From contig OX291544.1 in assembly GCA_946406115.1 (NCBI GenBank), positions 9,796,001-9,860,000 of the forward strand: a DNA stretch of 64,000 bases, read 5' to 3'. A program made the position numbers and the translations under genes. The DNA comes from Apoda limacodes. Its lineage: Eukaryota > Arthropoda > Insecta > Lepidoptera > Limacodidae. The notes under the pieces were generated by a model, which saw only the letters and a list, made by a program, of their open reading frames with translations, did not search any database and was not told where the DNA came from. Shown one piece after another: positions 12,961 through 23,479 of the stretch. The stretch's first letter is position 1. Each line of letters opens with the position of its first letter.

Positions 12961-14084
12961 TCCAAAAAATTCGCGCTCCTTTTGTTGGGGGTGCTTACTG
13001 TGTTTCGCCATTGTCAATTAACATAGCCAGAGCGTCCATCGCTGCATTTAACGCAGCTATCGAGGCCATTGCGGTCGGGCAAAATACGTTGGCCGCTCTA
13101 CTGCACGGCCTACAGCAGCTTACCTACCTCCTGGACCAAGAATTCAATTCAATCTAAGAATTGTAAACTTACGGGGGCGTGCAGAATACACCCTAAATTA
13201 AGAAAAAAATAGTAATATACCCTCCTTTCAGGTCAAGATTGTACGTCTCACAATTTTAAAATACCACCCCAGGGATTGAAGATCGACTTTTTGAAGCTGA
13301 AGATCTGGCTGGAACGACTATGCAGGCATTCAGAAAATAGTTCTAGAGCAATCAACTCGTCTTCCACTAATCTAGTTTTAATTGTCAATAAAATCTTAGT
13401 ACCTAAGTAAAATTAAACCAACGTTAAATTTGTATAATCGTAGAGTCAGTGTTGAGCGACTACGGGACTTCAGCTAAGTTACCATTATGAATTGTAGAAA
13501 ATAACTATCATATTATTGCATCTACTATTATAAATTATATTGAATAGCTTTTATTCTTTTGGTCTAATTATTATATATTGTGGAGAATAAATATCATTTC
13601 TCGTGAAATGTTTGTTTACTGAAAACACCTAGATTTATCTTTTTCTTTCTTTAATTTTTTTTTGTGTTAGCGTTAATTTAATATTTGATTATACGATTTA
13701 CCTGTTCTTTAGAGTAGTGTGAAGATTGGGGATAGTGGTTCTGATTGGCAGCTCTTCCTTTGTTCCACTATCATTAGGCAAAAACCCCTAGCAATTAGAG
13801 AAGAGCCTTTGTTGAGGGTCACCCTATCGGATGACTAGCAATAAAGAAAAAAATAAAAAAGTTTCTAGTTTTCTTTTCTAAAAAAGTAGCTTTCGTTTAA
13901 TAATTGGTTTTCTGTTCACCTATCCTTACTACGTATCTGAACTTATACAAGGTACATCTACCTTTTAAACTCAACTATTCAGTCTGTTCTTGTTAGAAAC
14001 GACGTCAGGCTTTTATATCAAAGACTTACAGAAGGGGTAACCTATATATTATAGAAAGTAAATGGTTAGATACACGTTAGATAT
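12961..14084. other. non-coding stretch downstream of the transposase-like remnant
   Basis: The open frame at 12,954-13,157 (Ala/Leu-rich, ending LDQEFNSI) could be a further transposon remnant but has no motif I recognise. AATAAA at 13,585-13,592 and flanking AT-rich sequence are unremarkable. Nothing else is supported. Confidence 0.35.
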
Positions 14085-14590
14085 ACGTGGGATTCTTAGA
14101 GCAACTCCTTGATTATACTAAAGAAGTTTGTTGTAGCAAGCTATATCAGCAGCTATGGTTCGTTCTTAGCCTTTGTCGTTCTCCATATCTTCTACTGTCA
14201 CTGTTCAAAGTTTCAGCTCAATTGGATGTTTCGTTGCAGCAGGATTAAGTAACAAACCTAATAGTTATTCCCGCGGGAAATTTATTAATATTTAATTTCT
14301 GGGATAAAAACAGTCCTTCTCCGGGATTCAAACTATCTCCATAGCAATTTTCATCTAAATCGGTTCAGCGGTTCCCGATCCATCCATTGGGTGCTGAAGC
14401 GTGATTAAGTAAACAATCAAACATGCAAACTTTCGCATTCATCATATTAATGGGATAGCTGGTAATTAATGAATTTTGCCAGCGGCTCCGTCCGTCTTAA
14501 CTTTGGTAATCGGCGTGTAAATTTTTAATAGACTCCTTCATTATACTAATGAAGTTTGCTAAAGCAAGCTTTGGTTATAGTTTTTCTAGT
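14085..14590 (-). mobile_element. Helitron-like non-autonomous repeats, two nested pieces
   Basis: Read on the minus strand this shows the block order shared by the Helitron-type repeats at 23.2 and 40.3 kb: a start-like segment with TATTAATATGATGAATGCGAAAG, ACCGATTTAGATGAAA, GGAGATAGTTTGAATCC, then CCCGCGGGAATAACTA, CATCCAATTGAGCTGAAACT and the terminal GACGGACGGAGCCGCTGGCAAA. The order is interrupted: a terminal segment (about 14,475-14,590) precedes a second body, so two pieces are joined. Lepidopteran genomes carry thousands of such elements; assignment to Helitron rather than an RTE-derived SINE is an inference. Confidence 0.55.
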
Positions 14591-15620
14591 TAAGTATACA
14601 CAAAAACAAAACCTTTGTTTGTTGTTGTCAGTTCATATTGTCACAACCAAGGGGCTTGACCTAAACGCCTTTTTGTACATCTACCTCCACATTGAACTAT
14701 AATGTACCTACTCACTTATCGGGGTACTACATTACATTATATCTCAGTGTATTGCAGGTAAGTGATACAGACAGAATGATTTAAGGTACTTTTCGATTCA
14801 TTACGTGCGCCGCAACACTCACTTAGGCACTTATCGCGATAGTCGAATCCCAGGCGTGCTAAATACTATGAACGTGGGCGACATAAAAAATAACAGAAGA
14901 AGAATAAATCAACCCATCCTTTGATTTTGTGAACATCCTATACATATACGCAAAAAAGAACCCTTGGTAACAGAATTGCTTTTGAAAACACAATCGGCTG
15001 CGCGAAGCTCTCCTTGTCAACTAGAAATTACTTATTGGTTAATCCGAATTGATATTGGAGAATATCAAGTCTAACTGGTCAATTTAATGAGTATAGGATT
15101 GCAATAATAATTAATAGTTTCCGCTTTGTTTATGTTAAATTCATACAGATTATTTTCATTATCTATGAGTTATTTGTAAAGCTGCCTTTCATATAAGGCA
15201 GCCATTTTTAGTTGTTTATTGTGACAGGAACTCACAAAAACATTAAATTATTTACGCTACTTGCGTAGTTTTCGCCAGTAAAATTGTTATCTAAAGCGCA
15301 TTTGTACTCTTACTAATAATTATACGTCAGTTTGGGACTAATATTTATCTTTCATGTATTTTTTAGACTCCATATGAGCGTAAAATAATTAAAATATGCC
15401 TGTTAGTGAGGGCCGGAGGGTAGTCGCGATAGAATTTACACATGCGTTTTAATTTTATTGCCGATTTTCCGTTGTTCATGGAATACATCATAATAAAATG
15501 ATTAGTATTACAAAAGTAGTCATTGTCTGTTATAAAACAAGTTTCAACTAATTTATAAACATTTTTTTGAAAAATAATTTGAAAACTAGCTAATGTGCTT
15601 CTGCTGTGGTTTTTCGTAGG

Positions 15621-15656
15621 GTCGTAAGCTTGTTTGCCACCTTGGTGGTATTAAAA
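15621..15656 (+). mobile_element. short 3' tail of a Jockey-type LINE
   Basis: The stretch GTCGTAAGC...TTGCCACCTTGGTGGTAT followed by A-rich sequence matches the terminal segment of the minus-strand Jockey-type fragment beginning at 26,324 and the piece at 53,240. Only the tail is present. Confidence 0.5.
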
Positions 15657-16440
15657 ATATTTATACATTTTATATAAACAACAATTGCAAAGCAACTCAC
15701 CACAGAATCAAGTTGTGTATGGAAGAAATAAAATCGCATATCGACCTTGTGACACAGATGTGCGTGGAATTATGAACCCTAAAGTGATTAACATTTTCAG
15801 ACTGCAACTGCCGTAGGTATATTAAACATTAAAGTTTGCTTTGCTGTTATGTCGAAAAAGTCAGTCGTTGAATGAATAAATTTTACGCAAAGGAATTTCA
15901 AAATGAATGACCCGAACCTAAATGGAGCTCGGCTTTCAATAAAACTCGTCTAAAAATAAAATAAATCGAAATTAAAATTGAGAGACTTTAAGGAAAATAC
16001 TTTTTGATTATTTCTACCAAATTTAAATTAACTTTATTGCGTCTTTTTCCGAGTTTCTCGTTTTCAACGTATTTTAAAGTAAAATTTTTAATATTCTTAG
16101 CCAATCTCTGATGCTGTGATTCTAAGACGTATCATATGTAATTGTGTTTAATTCATGCATGAATTCCTTTCTATTAGCTGCAACATAAAATCAATGATGA
16201 TAATATACCGCAATTGAATATTTTGGTAATACTGTGGGGCATACTATTCCTTTAACTATGATGACAAGCGCTTCAGCGTGCTGGTGGGCGCGGGGGTCCT
16301 TACGGTCAAGAGTTTAAACACAACTCAATGGAGTGGCCTAACTTTTGTCACAGAGATAGTTAAGCTAGAGATAGAAAATAATACTTATTATCTCGATTAA
16401 GGTAAAATATTAAAAATTCGCATATTAAAAGGTCGCACAG

Positions 16441-16790
16441 CGCGCTATGCTCGGAGTGTCTCTAAGGGATCGAATCCGAAATGCGGACATCCGGAAGAGA
16501 ACCAAAGTTACCCATATAGCTCGCAGAATTAGCAAGCTGAAGTGGCTTCTTCGGAACTTCTCACTTCTGTCGGAGGACCGATGGCCGATGGAGCAGACGT
16601 GTCCTAGAGTGGAGACCGCGTATGGGAAGGCGAAGCGTGGGACGCCCTCCAGCCCGGTGGACCGACGACCTTAAAAAGGTGGCTGGTGGTGGCTGGATGC
16701 GGAAGGCAGAGGACCGGGAGAAATGGCGCGTCATAGAGGCGCGTCATAGCAGTGGACTAATATAAGCTGATATGATGATGATAATGATTA
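16441..16790 (+). mobile_element. RTE-clade LINE, 3' terminal fragment
   Basis: The fragment encodes the C-terminal end of an RTE reverse transcriptase ORF in broken frames: MLGVSLRDRIRNADIRKRTK, then ARRISKLKW, further on remnants of the GKRSVGRPPxRWTDDL segment, then CAGTGGACTAATATAAGCTG followed by the ATGATGATGATAATGAT tail. The same segment recurs at 52.4 and 54.7-55.0 kb. The GHIARRTDGRW segment is disrupted by an indel near 16,550, so the copy is dead. Confidence 0.8.
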
Positions 16791-16979
16791 AAAATTAAGT
16801 GATCTGGCTGACAAAAGAGCAACACACTACTCCATTACGCAACGAAGCAACTGGGTAATATTATTTTAGAAACCGAGTTACCGGAAAATATAAATAAGTA
16901 ATTAGGATACCTATTTACCCCGAACCAGAATTCCAATGGGAAAAGTTTCGATTGCGTATTTGAACCGCGAGGAACATAT

Positions 16980-17032
16980 CTCGTAGCGAGGCCTACGCGT
17001 CGTAGCAATCACTGCGCTACGTGCTCTACGAG
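16980..17032. repeat. cluster of CGTAG/CTACG inverted repeats
   Basis: CTCGTAG at 16980-16986 pairs with CTACGAG at 17026-17032, and CGTAGCG at 16982-16988 alternatively pairs with CGCTACG at 17015-17021; a third CTACG/CGTAG pair sits in the middle. The cluster is GC-rich against an AT-rich background and looks like the end of an unidentified repeat. Confidence 0.4.
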
Positions 17033-18300
17033 CTCCTCAGGATATTTAAAAGTTAGTTACAATTATAAACAACGTTGCCAGAAATTTGCTAAACAATTTT
17101 GAGGTTTGTTCTATACCCATTTATTTTGAATATGTTTAGACTTTAGGCAGAATTAGACTTAGTCCTGTTTTTTTACTGTTTGAGCTAACAGAATGCAGAA
17201 TGCTCTCATATTGGAACTTAGGCATGTAAAATCTTCAAACAAATGTTAAAAATATCACTAAATATTTCCATATAAGGAAATATGAGTAGTTACGCAATAT
17301 TTTCTAATCGTTATATTTAACAATTTTTTTTACTTGTTATAAATGGCATGTATATTATACACTAACGAACAAAAATAACTAGTCACTTATATTGTTGACA
17401 ATATTACCTAAACAACTCATGATAGAGCCATGCCAAAGAAGCCAAAGCGACATTGAAGCATATTGGAACCTCTAGGCAATAACTGAGTTCCGTGTGGGTG
17501 AAGCCGCAGCAGAGAATAAAGAATAATACTGTTGCGGTTTTAGTTGTAGGCACATAAATTCAGAAATCCATTTGGATTTCTACCCAGCTATTATGCCCAA
17601 TTATTTGCAAAAATGCCCAACATTCTATATTTAAAAAATCAACTTAATTCAACCCAGCAAAGTGATTTTGCCCGTAAACAAAGTTGCTCGTTAAAAAAAA
17701 AAAACTATTCACAAAATAATATAATGTATAAACTAAAGTCAAGCTTGGGCGAAGACGTCTAATAATAAAATAAATCAGAATTGAATCTGAAAGACGTAGA
17801 AAGATGCTTTTAAGATTATTTTTTATAAACTTAGTTGTAAATTTAATTAACCGCAAAGTTTTCTTTTCATTGTATCTATTTACTCTAAGATTAAGACTCA
17901 TTTATCAATTTCAGTTAGAAATAGTTATAAAATAAAGTAAAAATAATAAAAGATTGTATGTTTGCTGTATGAAATAATGGAGAACAATTAATCATATTTC
18001 CTCTTTACATATTACACATTTGTTTCTCTTGTTTCCACTATATTAGATTCACGATTTAGTTTTACATAAAGTTGGTCAAAATGGTTGATAATTGGCATTT
18101 TAAGGGTTCGATACCTCAAAAGTTTAAATAAGTATGAAATAATAAAACTTACGGTTACTTAATGTTGTAAAAAAATCAAGTATTAGTCAACTCAATAAAA
18201 AAATACGGATAAAAAAATGGAAATAAGGCTATTTTTGTCGCATATTATTGCAATATAATATAATTCAAAAATAAATCAAAACCTATGGGGTACTACTTAA
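17033..18300. other. non-coding AT-rich sequence
   Basis: Only short open frames are present and no recognisable coding or repeat content. The 85-codon minus-strand frame at 17,644-17,901 is low-complexity and unsupported. Confidence 0.4.
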
Positions 18301-18905
18301 TGTGAGGACCTCGATACCTTATAAAATTTAGTTATACACATATTACATACATCATGTTATATTCAAGTAAATGTATCAAATATAAGTCGGTTTAAAAGCC
18401 AACATCATATGCAGCAGGTATAAAACTTAGGCTACCCTAAAGACCCCTGTAGCTTCACCTGGCAAGTGTTGCAGTCATTCAAAGCTATTTTTTGTAGAAA
18501 ATTCCAAAAACTGGCGTCGGCCCAGTGTAATACCCAGACTCGGGTGAGTTGACGTGAGAAACGCGGTTTTGGCGAGTAAAATGTGAGAAGTGTGAGCGAG
18601 ATGTGGGACGTGCTGTTTCCGTCCTTGTTGCTCTTACAGAACGCTGCTCGCAGACGGAGCGATCTCCGGCGACAAATGGAGATAACTAGAAAAGATTGAA
18701 GGGGTATGTGGCGTTGGCTTGATGGCGAAAGCAATAAAGCCGAAATCACTAAACGACGTGAAGCGGCCTGAAGATGCGCAGCGCGACGTTGGGTTCTCTG
18801 CGCGGCGAAGTGCGGCATCTCGTGTCACTATGAGCAACCAGACGCGACGCGACATGAAGCGGCTTGACGATCCAACGTCGCGTCTCGGTCTGAGCCGACC
18901 CTAAT
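18301..18905 (+). mobile_element. solo LTR related to the gypsy element at the right end of the window
   Basis: It begins TGTGAGGACC and matches, block by block, the reverse complement of the LTR ending at 58,160. Shared blocks include ACATCATGTT, TATTCAAGT, ATAAGTCGGTT, CCAACATCATA, GCAGCAGGTATAAAAC, AAGACCCCTGTAGCTTCA, TGTTGCAGTCATT and TATTTTTTGTAGAA. A TATA box lies at 18419-18425 and a GCAATAAAG polyadenylation motif near 18,730. The middle (about 18,520-18,700) is clearly different from the other copy. No internal gag or pol sequence lies on either side. The right boundary is approximate and no clean target-site duplication was found. Confidence 0.75.
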
Positions 18906-19000
18906 GGGAGAAAAAGATGGGTGGTGTGATGAAAAATTTAAAATATTACATAAGTTTATACGTATAAACAATATATTTACATACATACTTATAATAATAA

Positions 19001-19027
19001 TAAATATATATATATATATATATATAC
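19001..19027. repeat. (TA)n microsatellite at a LINE 3' end
   Basis: A run of alternating T and A follows a short ATA repeat. It lies about 60 bases outside the 3' end of the minus-strand LINE fragment that begins near 19,085. Confidence 0.8.
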
Positions 19028-19084
19028 ATATACGGAAACATACGAACAGTCAGTTAGGATTGACCTGTTGTTGATGACAGATGA

Positions 19085-19790
19085 GTGTTAATCAGTTTCT
19101 TAAAAACACTTAGTGATTGTGCCTTTCTTATGGATGTAGGGAGAGAATTCCACAATTGAATAAGCTTGTACCGTAAAGGACTTGTTGTAGAAATAAGAGG
19201 AATGTGCTGGGATTGTAAGCAAATACTTCGACGAAGATCGTAATGAGCTGTGATACTTAAAAAGATCCTTCAGGTAAACTGGAGTTGATAGATTGAACAA
19301 TACAGAGTAGAGAATAGAAAGAATGTGAGCATTCCTGCGAGAACGGATACGGAAGCCATTTGAGTCGAGAACGATAGATATCTCTCAATAGAGATATGGT
19401 CATATTTTCGCTAACCAAATATAAACCTTATACTGAGATTTCGAAAGCGTACAAGCTTGTCTAGCTGCTCTTTAGTGAAAATAGGAAGCTACAGTGATTG
19501 TGCCAAAAAAAAATAGTTTAAATCGGAAGTAAGTTTTTTAGATTACGAAGTGAGGCAACTGCTGGGTAAATCTTTTTACTAACTTCCTTAATTTGTGGAG
19601 TCCATGGAAATGCAGAGGTTCTTAACAGTACCGCTGTAGGGTATTTCTATTATGTCAAAGTAGATTAGGGGTAGTTTGTCCTAGTTAATTAGTGTAAGAA
19701 ATAGTGCACTATCAAAGATAATAGTGTGCGTTTTGAGAGGGTCAACTTTAGGGCCAAAAGATTAAGTCCACTCAAGTATTAAGGGATTTT
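19085..19790 (-). mobile_element. decayed non-LTR retrotransposon, 3' end of RT ORF (Jockey/CR1-type)
   Basis: The best-preserved part, 19,100-19,300 on the minus strand, encodes FNLSTPVYLKDLFKYHSSLR, then SSKYLLTIPAHSSYFYNKSF and TVQA, with the expected LWN-LP-IRK continuation damaged. Upstream (to the right) the frame is repeatedly interrupted, but fragments of the region after the RT palm remain, for example a segment resembling FGPKVDPLKT near 19,740-19,760. This is the standard C-terminal tail of insect Jockey/CR1-like RT proteins. Many stops and shifts show it is old. Confidence 0.65.
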
Positions 19791-19859
19791 ATGATGAAAG
19801 AACTATGTACATATAATAAGTTTTTAAGGAATCCTCAGTGTGCGAGCCATACTCGCACT

Positions 19860-22800
19860 TCACCGGTTTGTTTATTGGTTTAGTTATTAACCTAATCATT
19901 ATTTTATGAATAAATACAAGTAGGTAAAAACTCTAAACAACCCATTGACAGACTCAAAAACACAAAAAAAAACATCAAAATAGGTTTAGCTGCCAGGTAA
20001 GAGTTCAGCAATAAACGCACTACGTACAAAATAATTATATACGAAAAATAATTAAAAGTAAGACTAGTAAATTTATAAATTTTAAAATAAATTATTAATA
20101 AAGTAAAACTTTTTGATAGTTACATTTATCAAAGAAGCAAAGTTATTCTTTGACATATTCTTCACTTAAAACTCTCTTCTCATTATTTCAAAACTAATTT
20201 TAAAGTTTTATTGTAAAACAAGCAAACCGTGCTACCTACTTTCCTCTTTCCTCGCAGATTGCACAAGTTTTATCCACAGACTTGTTTACTTCGCGAAACT
20301 TCCATTAGAGCTTCCATAAATGCTAGGGTAAAGCATTTATTTATAATTGCAATTATTACCTCGATGGTGGCAATCAGCTAACAATCAGCGAAAATATCGG
20401 GTAACATTCACACAATAAGTTCCGCGTTAAAATTGCACCGTTGAACTGACGATGTGTTTTTCTAGTGATTGGTACACACCTAAGAGGACACACTTCGCGG
20501 CGCCTCGCAGCGGGCTTCATACAAATGAATTTCTCAATTATTTTTGACACTTGCTGATCAAACACAACGAAATTTTAAAGACATGTTCTAGTTATAAATA
20601 CCTAGGTCTGCAGTGTGCCAGTTTTCTTTCAAATTTTATAGTTCAAAAGTTATACAGGATTCTAGTTTCTCATACAAATGGGTTTAAAAAGATTTCTAGT
20701 TAATAGAACGTTTTACAAGATTTTGGGAAAACCACAGACCTAGATATTCGACTTGGGATTATGACTAAGAAATAAAATAACGGTCCATATTAGCAATATC
20801 AGAACGCTAATTGTATAATTTAGTATTGTTGCATTAGATATGACCTGAGCTAAAAAGATTAGAAATGCCTGATTCAGATAACAAAAACCTATTTCTAACA
20901 TTATTTATCGAAAAAACAATATTTTGTATTATTTTCTAGAAGTTTAGGTACGACGACATAATTTTTGTTGCAAAATGATGTTTTTAGTTGATACCCTTTC
21001 TGTTAATGTTATTTATAACGCTGTCCGTAAATTGAAATTGATAAGACTGGTATCAGATATCGGTTCTTAGCGGAAAGGGCGCACCGCAATCTCCGGGTTC
21101 TCATAAAACCTCACAAGGAATTATATTACTCAAAAAATCATTTACTAGTAATATAAAGTTTTTTGTCAGTCTAAGACAGCTATCTAAAGCTATCTTTTAA
21201 ATGTTTTCTGTCGAATAAAAGTTACCAGTTAATCAACGACCACCTTCAGCATGGTTATAAACGTGAAACTATCGTCAGATTGCCAATTTACGCAGCAACT
21301 TTCGTTTCTTTCAAGTTATAATAGAAGGTGAATATTTAAAAACTTACCTTTCATAAATACAAAAAAAAAATATGTGAAAACTTAATATTTGTCTGAAAAA
21401 CATAATCAAAATTATTCATACCAGAATCACACGTGAAATTTTCATGCAAAGTGAGTTAACACGTGAGTTGATTGCAAGCGAAGCGAAGCGAGTATAAATT
21501 ATTCATGTCCCCCGTGCGTGTTCATATTCATTATCACGACAAACTTCATATCGCTCGCAATCATCCGTTCAATAATTCATCTAGAGAAGACAAATTTACG
21601 ATATTTGCAAAATAAAGCCTTACCTGAAAACACACCTAGAACGTATAGCGAACTGGTACATAGGTCTACTAATATATTCTAATTTTCATTTAAACCTTAG
21701 TAGTAATGCTTGTATTATGTGTGTGTATATAAATAATTAAATAAATATTGATGTGTTCTATTCCTAATAGTTTATGTATCATTATTGGGTGTGATCTAAT
21801 TGTTGTGACGTGTCTTGCCTATCATTCTTATCAATATTGGACACCATAGGTCTCCATTTGATAACAAACTGATCTCTCTTCCTACTCTAATCTGATAATT
21901 TAAAAATAACAGGTGCCTCATCCATCATTCAATTATAGCAAACGTCAGTGACGTCATACAGTATGTATTCTACTCGAGGTTGTTATTGATCAGTTTTGCG
22001 ATACTAGGATTTCCAAGATTACGTCTTAAGCTCTTAGGTCTTTGAGCATGCTGGTGGAAGTTTTTTTTTTGACTTCCCAATCTTTATTTCAAATGTGTTG
22101 TGTATTAATCTGGCTTTTAACCTACAGATAGATAGATTTCTAGCAAAAACTTTTGACATTGTATTTTATTGGCTCTTTAATATACTTTATAACTGTAGTT
22201 TTATATTAAGCTGGTTTCATAAACTTGAGAGCTCCTGAAATCTATCTGAAACGTAGGTCTTATCTTCTTTTATCCCATTCTTATGTTTGTGGTCGCAACA
22301 CTTGAAAATTAGTCAACGGATTGACTTGTTTTTACACAATTTTGCATTCGTGAATAAGATTATTTTAATATACTTTTATTTCGAAGTTCCCACGAGAATA
22401 GGCATTTCACGTTTAAATATAAAACAATTATATATGATTAGAATATGTAGCTTTATTTACTTACCTAATCATTAATATCAGCATAAGCCACGGGGAAGCA
22501 TGATGCGGCCTGGACTTAGCTTATATAAAGATCAAAGAGGTGCAGTGGTATTTGTGTATCGAGTTAAATTCTAGGTTCAATTTCCAATATTTCTTTCATT
22601 TTGACTTCTTAAAAGGGATGATTACATTTTAATTTAAAAAATTTGGTAGATACTGTGTGATCTTCAAATTCAACAATTGTGGGTTTCTTGGCTAGTTAAC
22701 TAAATCCTTCATCTACAAAAGTTTCGTCTATCACAATTCCGGACGATAATTTAAACGAATGCCTGAGGCTGACAGAGGGTTCTCAGACGCGTCAAGCTTC

Positions 22801-23188
22801 ATCTTGTTACAGTGATGTATAAAATGAACTCTTATCACTACACTATTTGTATGTGACTTACAAAATGTACAAAAGTTGTGACAGAGTGTATGAGAGCTTT
22901 TGTCATAGTGACATTGATGTGGTGTTTGATATAGGACACTCATACACGCACTGTAGATACACATACACATATAATTCATAAATTATTGTAGATATAAAAA
23001 TATATTGATCCACTTTTATTGTATCTATACTTTTACTTTTAAGGATATTACAGTTACTGTCAAATCAATAAAATAATGTTATTGTTTATGACTAAAGACG
23101 CCAATAGGCGAAATATATCCGTAATATTTAATTTTTTTAATGTTTTTTATTTCATAAATGATACAAATAATGTTAAAATGAATAAAAT
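19860..23188. other. non-coding AT-rich sequence
   Basis: No exon or RNA gene is supported. A GC-richer patch near 20,460-20,525 and a TATAAAT at 21,494 are noted but have no supporting context. The minus-strand frame at 22,731-22,979 has no recognisable content. Confidence 0.4.
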
Positions 23189-23479
23189 TTATACTACTAA
23201 TATTATAAATCTGAAAGTTTGTATGTCTGGATGGATGTTTGTTTCTCAATACGCTTTAACCACAGGACGCATCGGGAAATTTGGCATACATATAGGTTAA
23301 GTCTTGGAATAGCATATAGGCTACTTTTTATCTCGAAAAATTCAAAAGTTCCCGCGGGAATAACTAGAACAGAGTTTAAAAAACAATAGATGTAGCTATA
23401 GCAAACTTCATTAGTATAATTATGGATTTCCACGCCGATAACCGAATTCAGGGTGGACGGAGCCACTGGCAAAGTCTAG
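23189..23479 (+). mobile_element. Helitron-like non-autonomous element
   Basis: It starts with TACTACTAATATTATAAAT, continues with GAAAGTTTGTATGTCTGGAT, contains GTTCCCGCGGGAATAACTAG and ends GGACGGAGCCACTGGCAAAGT-CTAG-T. The TC/TA-ACTAATATTATAAA start and CTAG end fit lepidopteran Helitrons. Family members in this window lie at 14.1, 40.3 and 51.7 kb. Confidence 0.6.

Noticed and set aside
12954..13157. 67-codon Ala/Leu-rich open frame
   Set aside because: It looks protein-like but has no motif, neighbours or intact gene context; mentioned only as part of the non-coding stretch.
18073..18115. Possible tRNA or SINE promoter (A-box-like TGGTCAAAATGG and B-box-like GGTTCGATACC)
   Set aside because: The boxes are 32 bases apart, too close for a tRNA; the B box has a mismatch at a key position and no acceptor stem can be drawn.
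18719..18904. Short open frames on both strands near 18.4-18.9 kb
   Set aside because: They fall inside the solo LTR and are explained by its GC-rich composition.
21490..21530. TATAAAT with possible downstream start site
   Set aside because: No exon, initiator or downstream promoter element supports it in AT-rich DNA.
22480..22610. Possible tRNA-derived SINE (GTGCAGTGGTA and GGTTCAATTTCC)
   Set aside because: The B box has an extra base and there is no tail, target duplication or second copy in the window.
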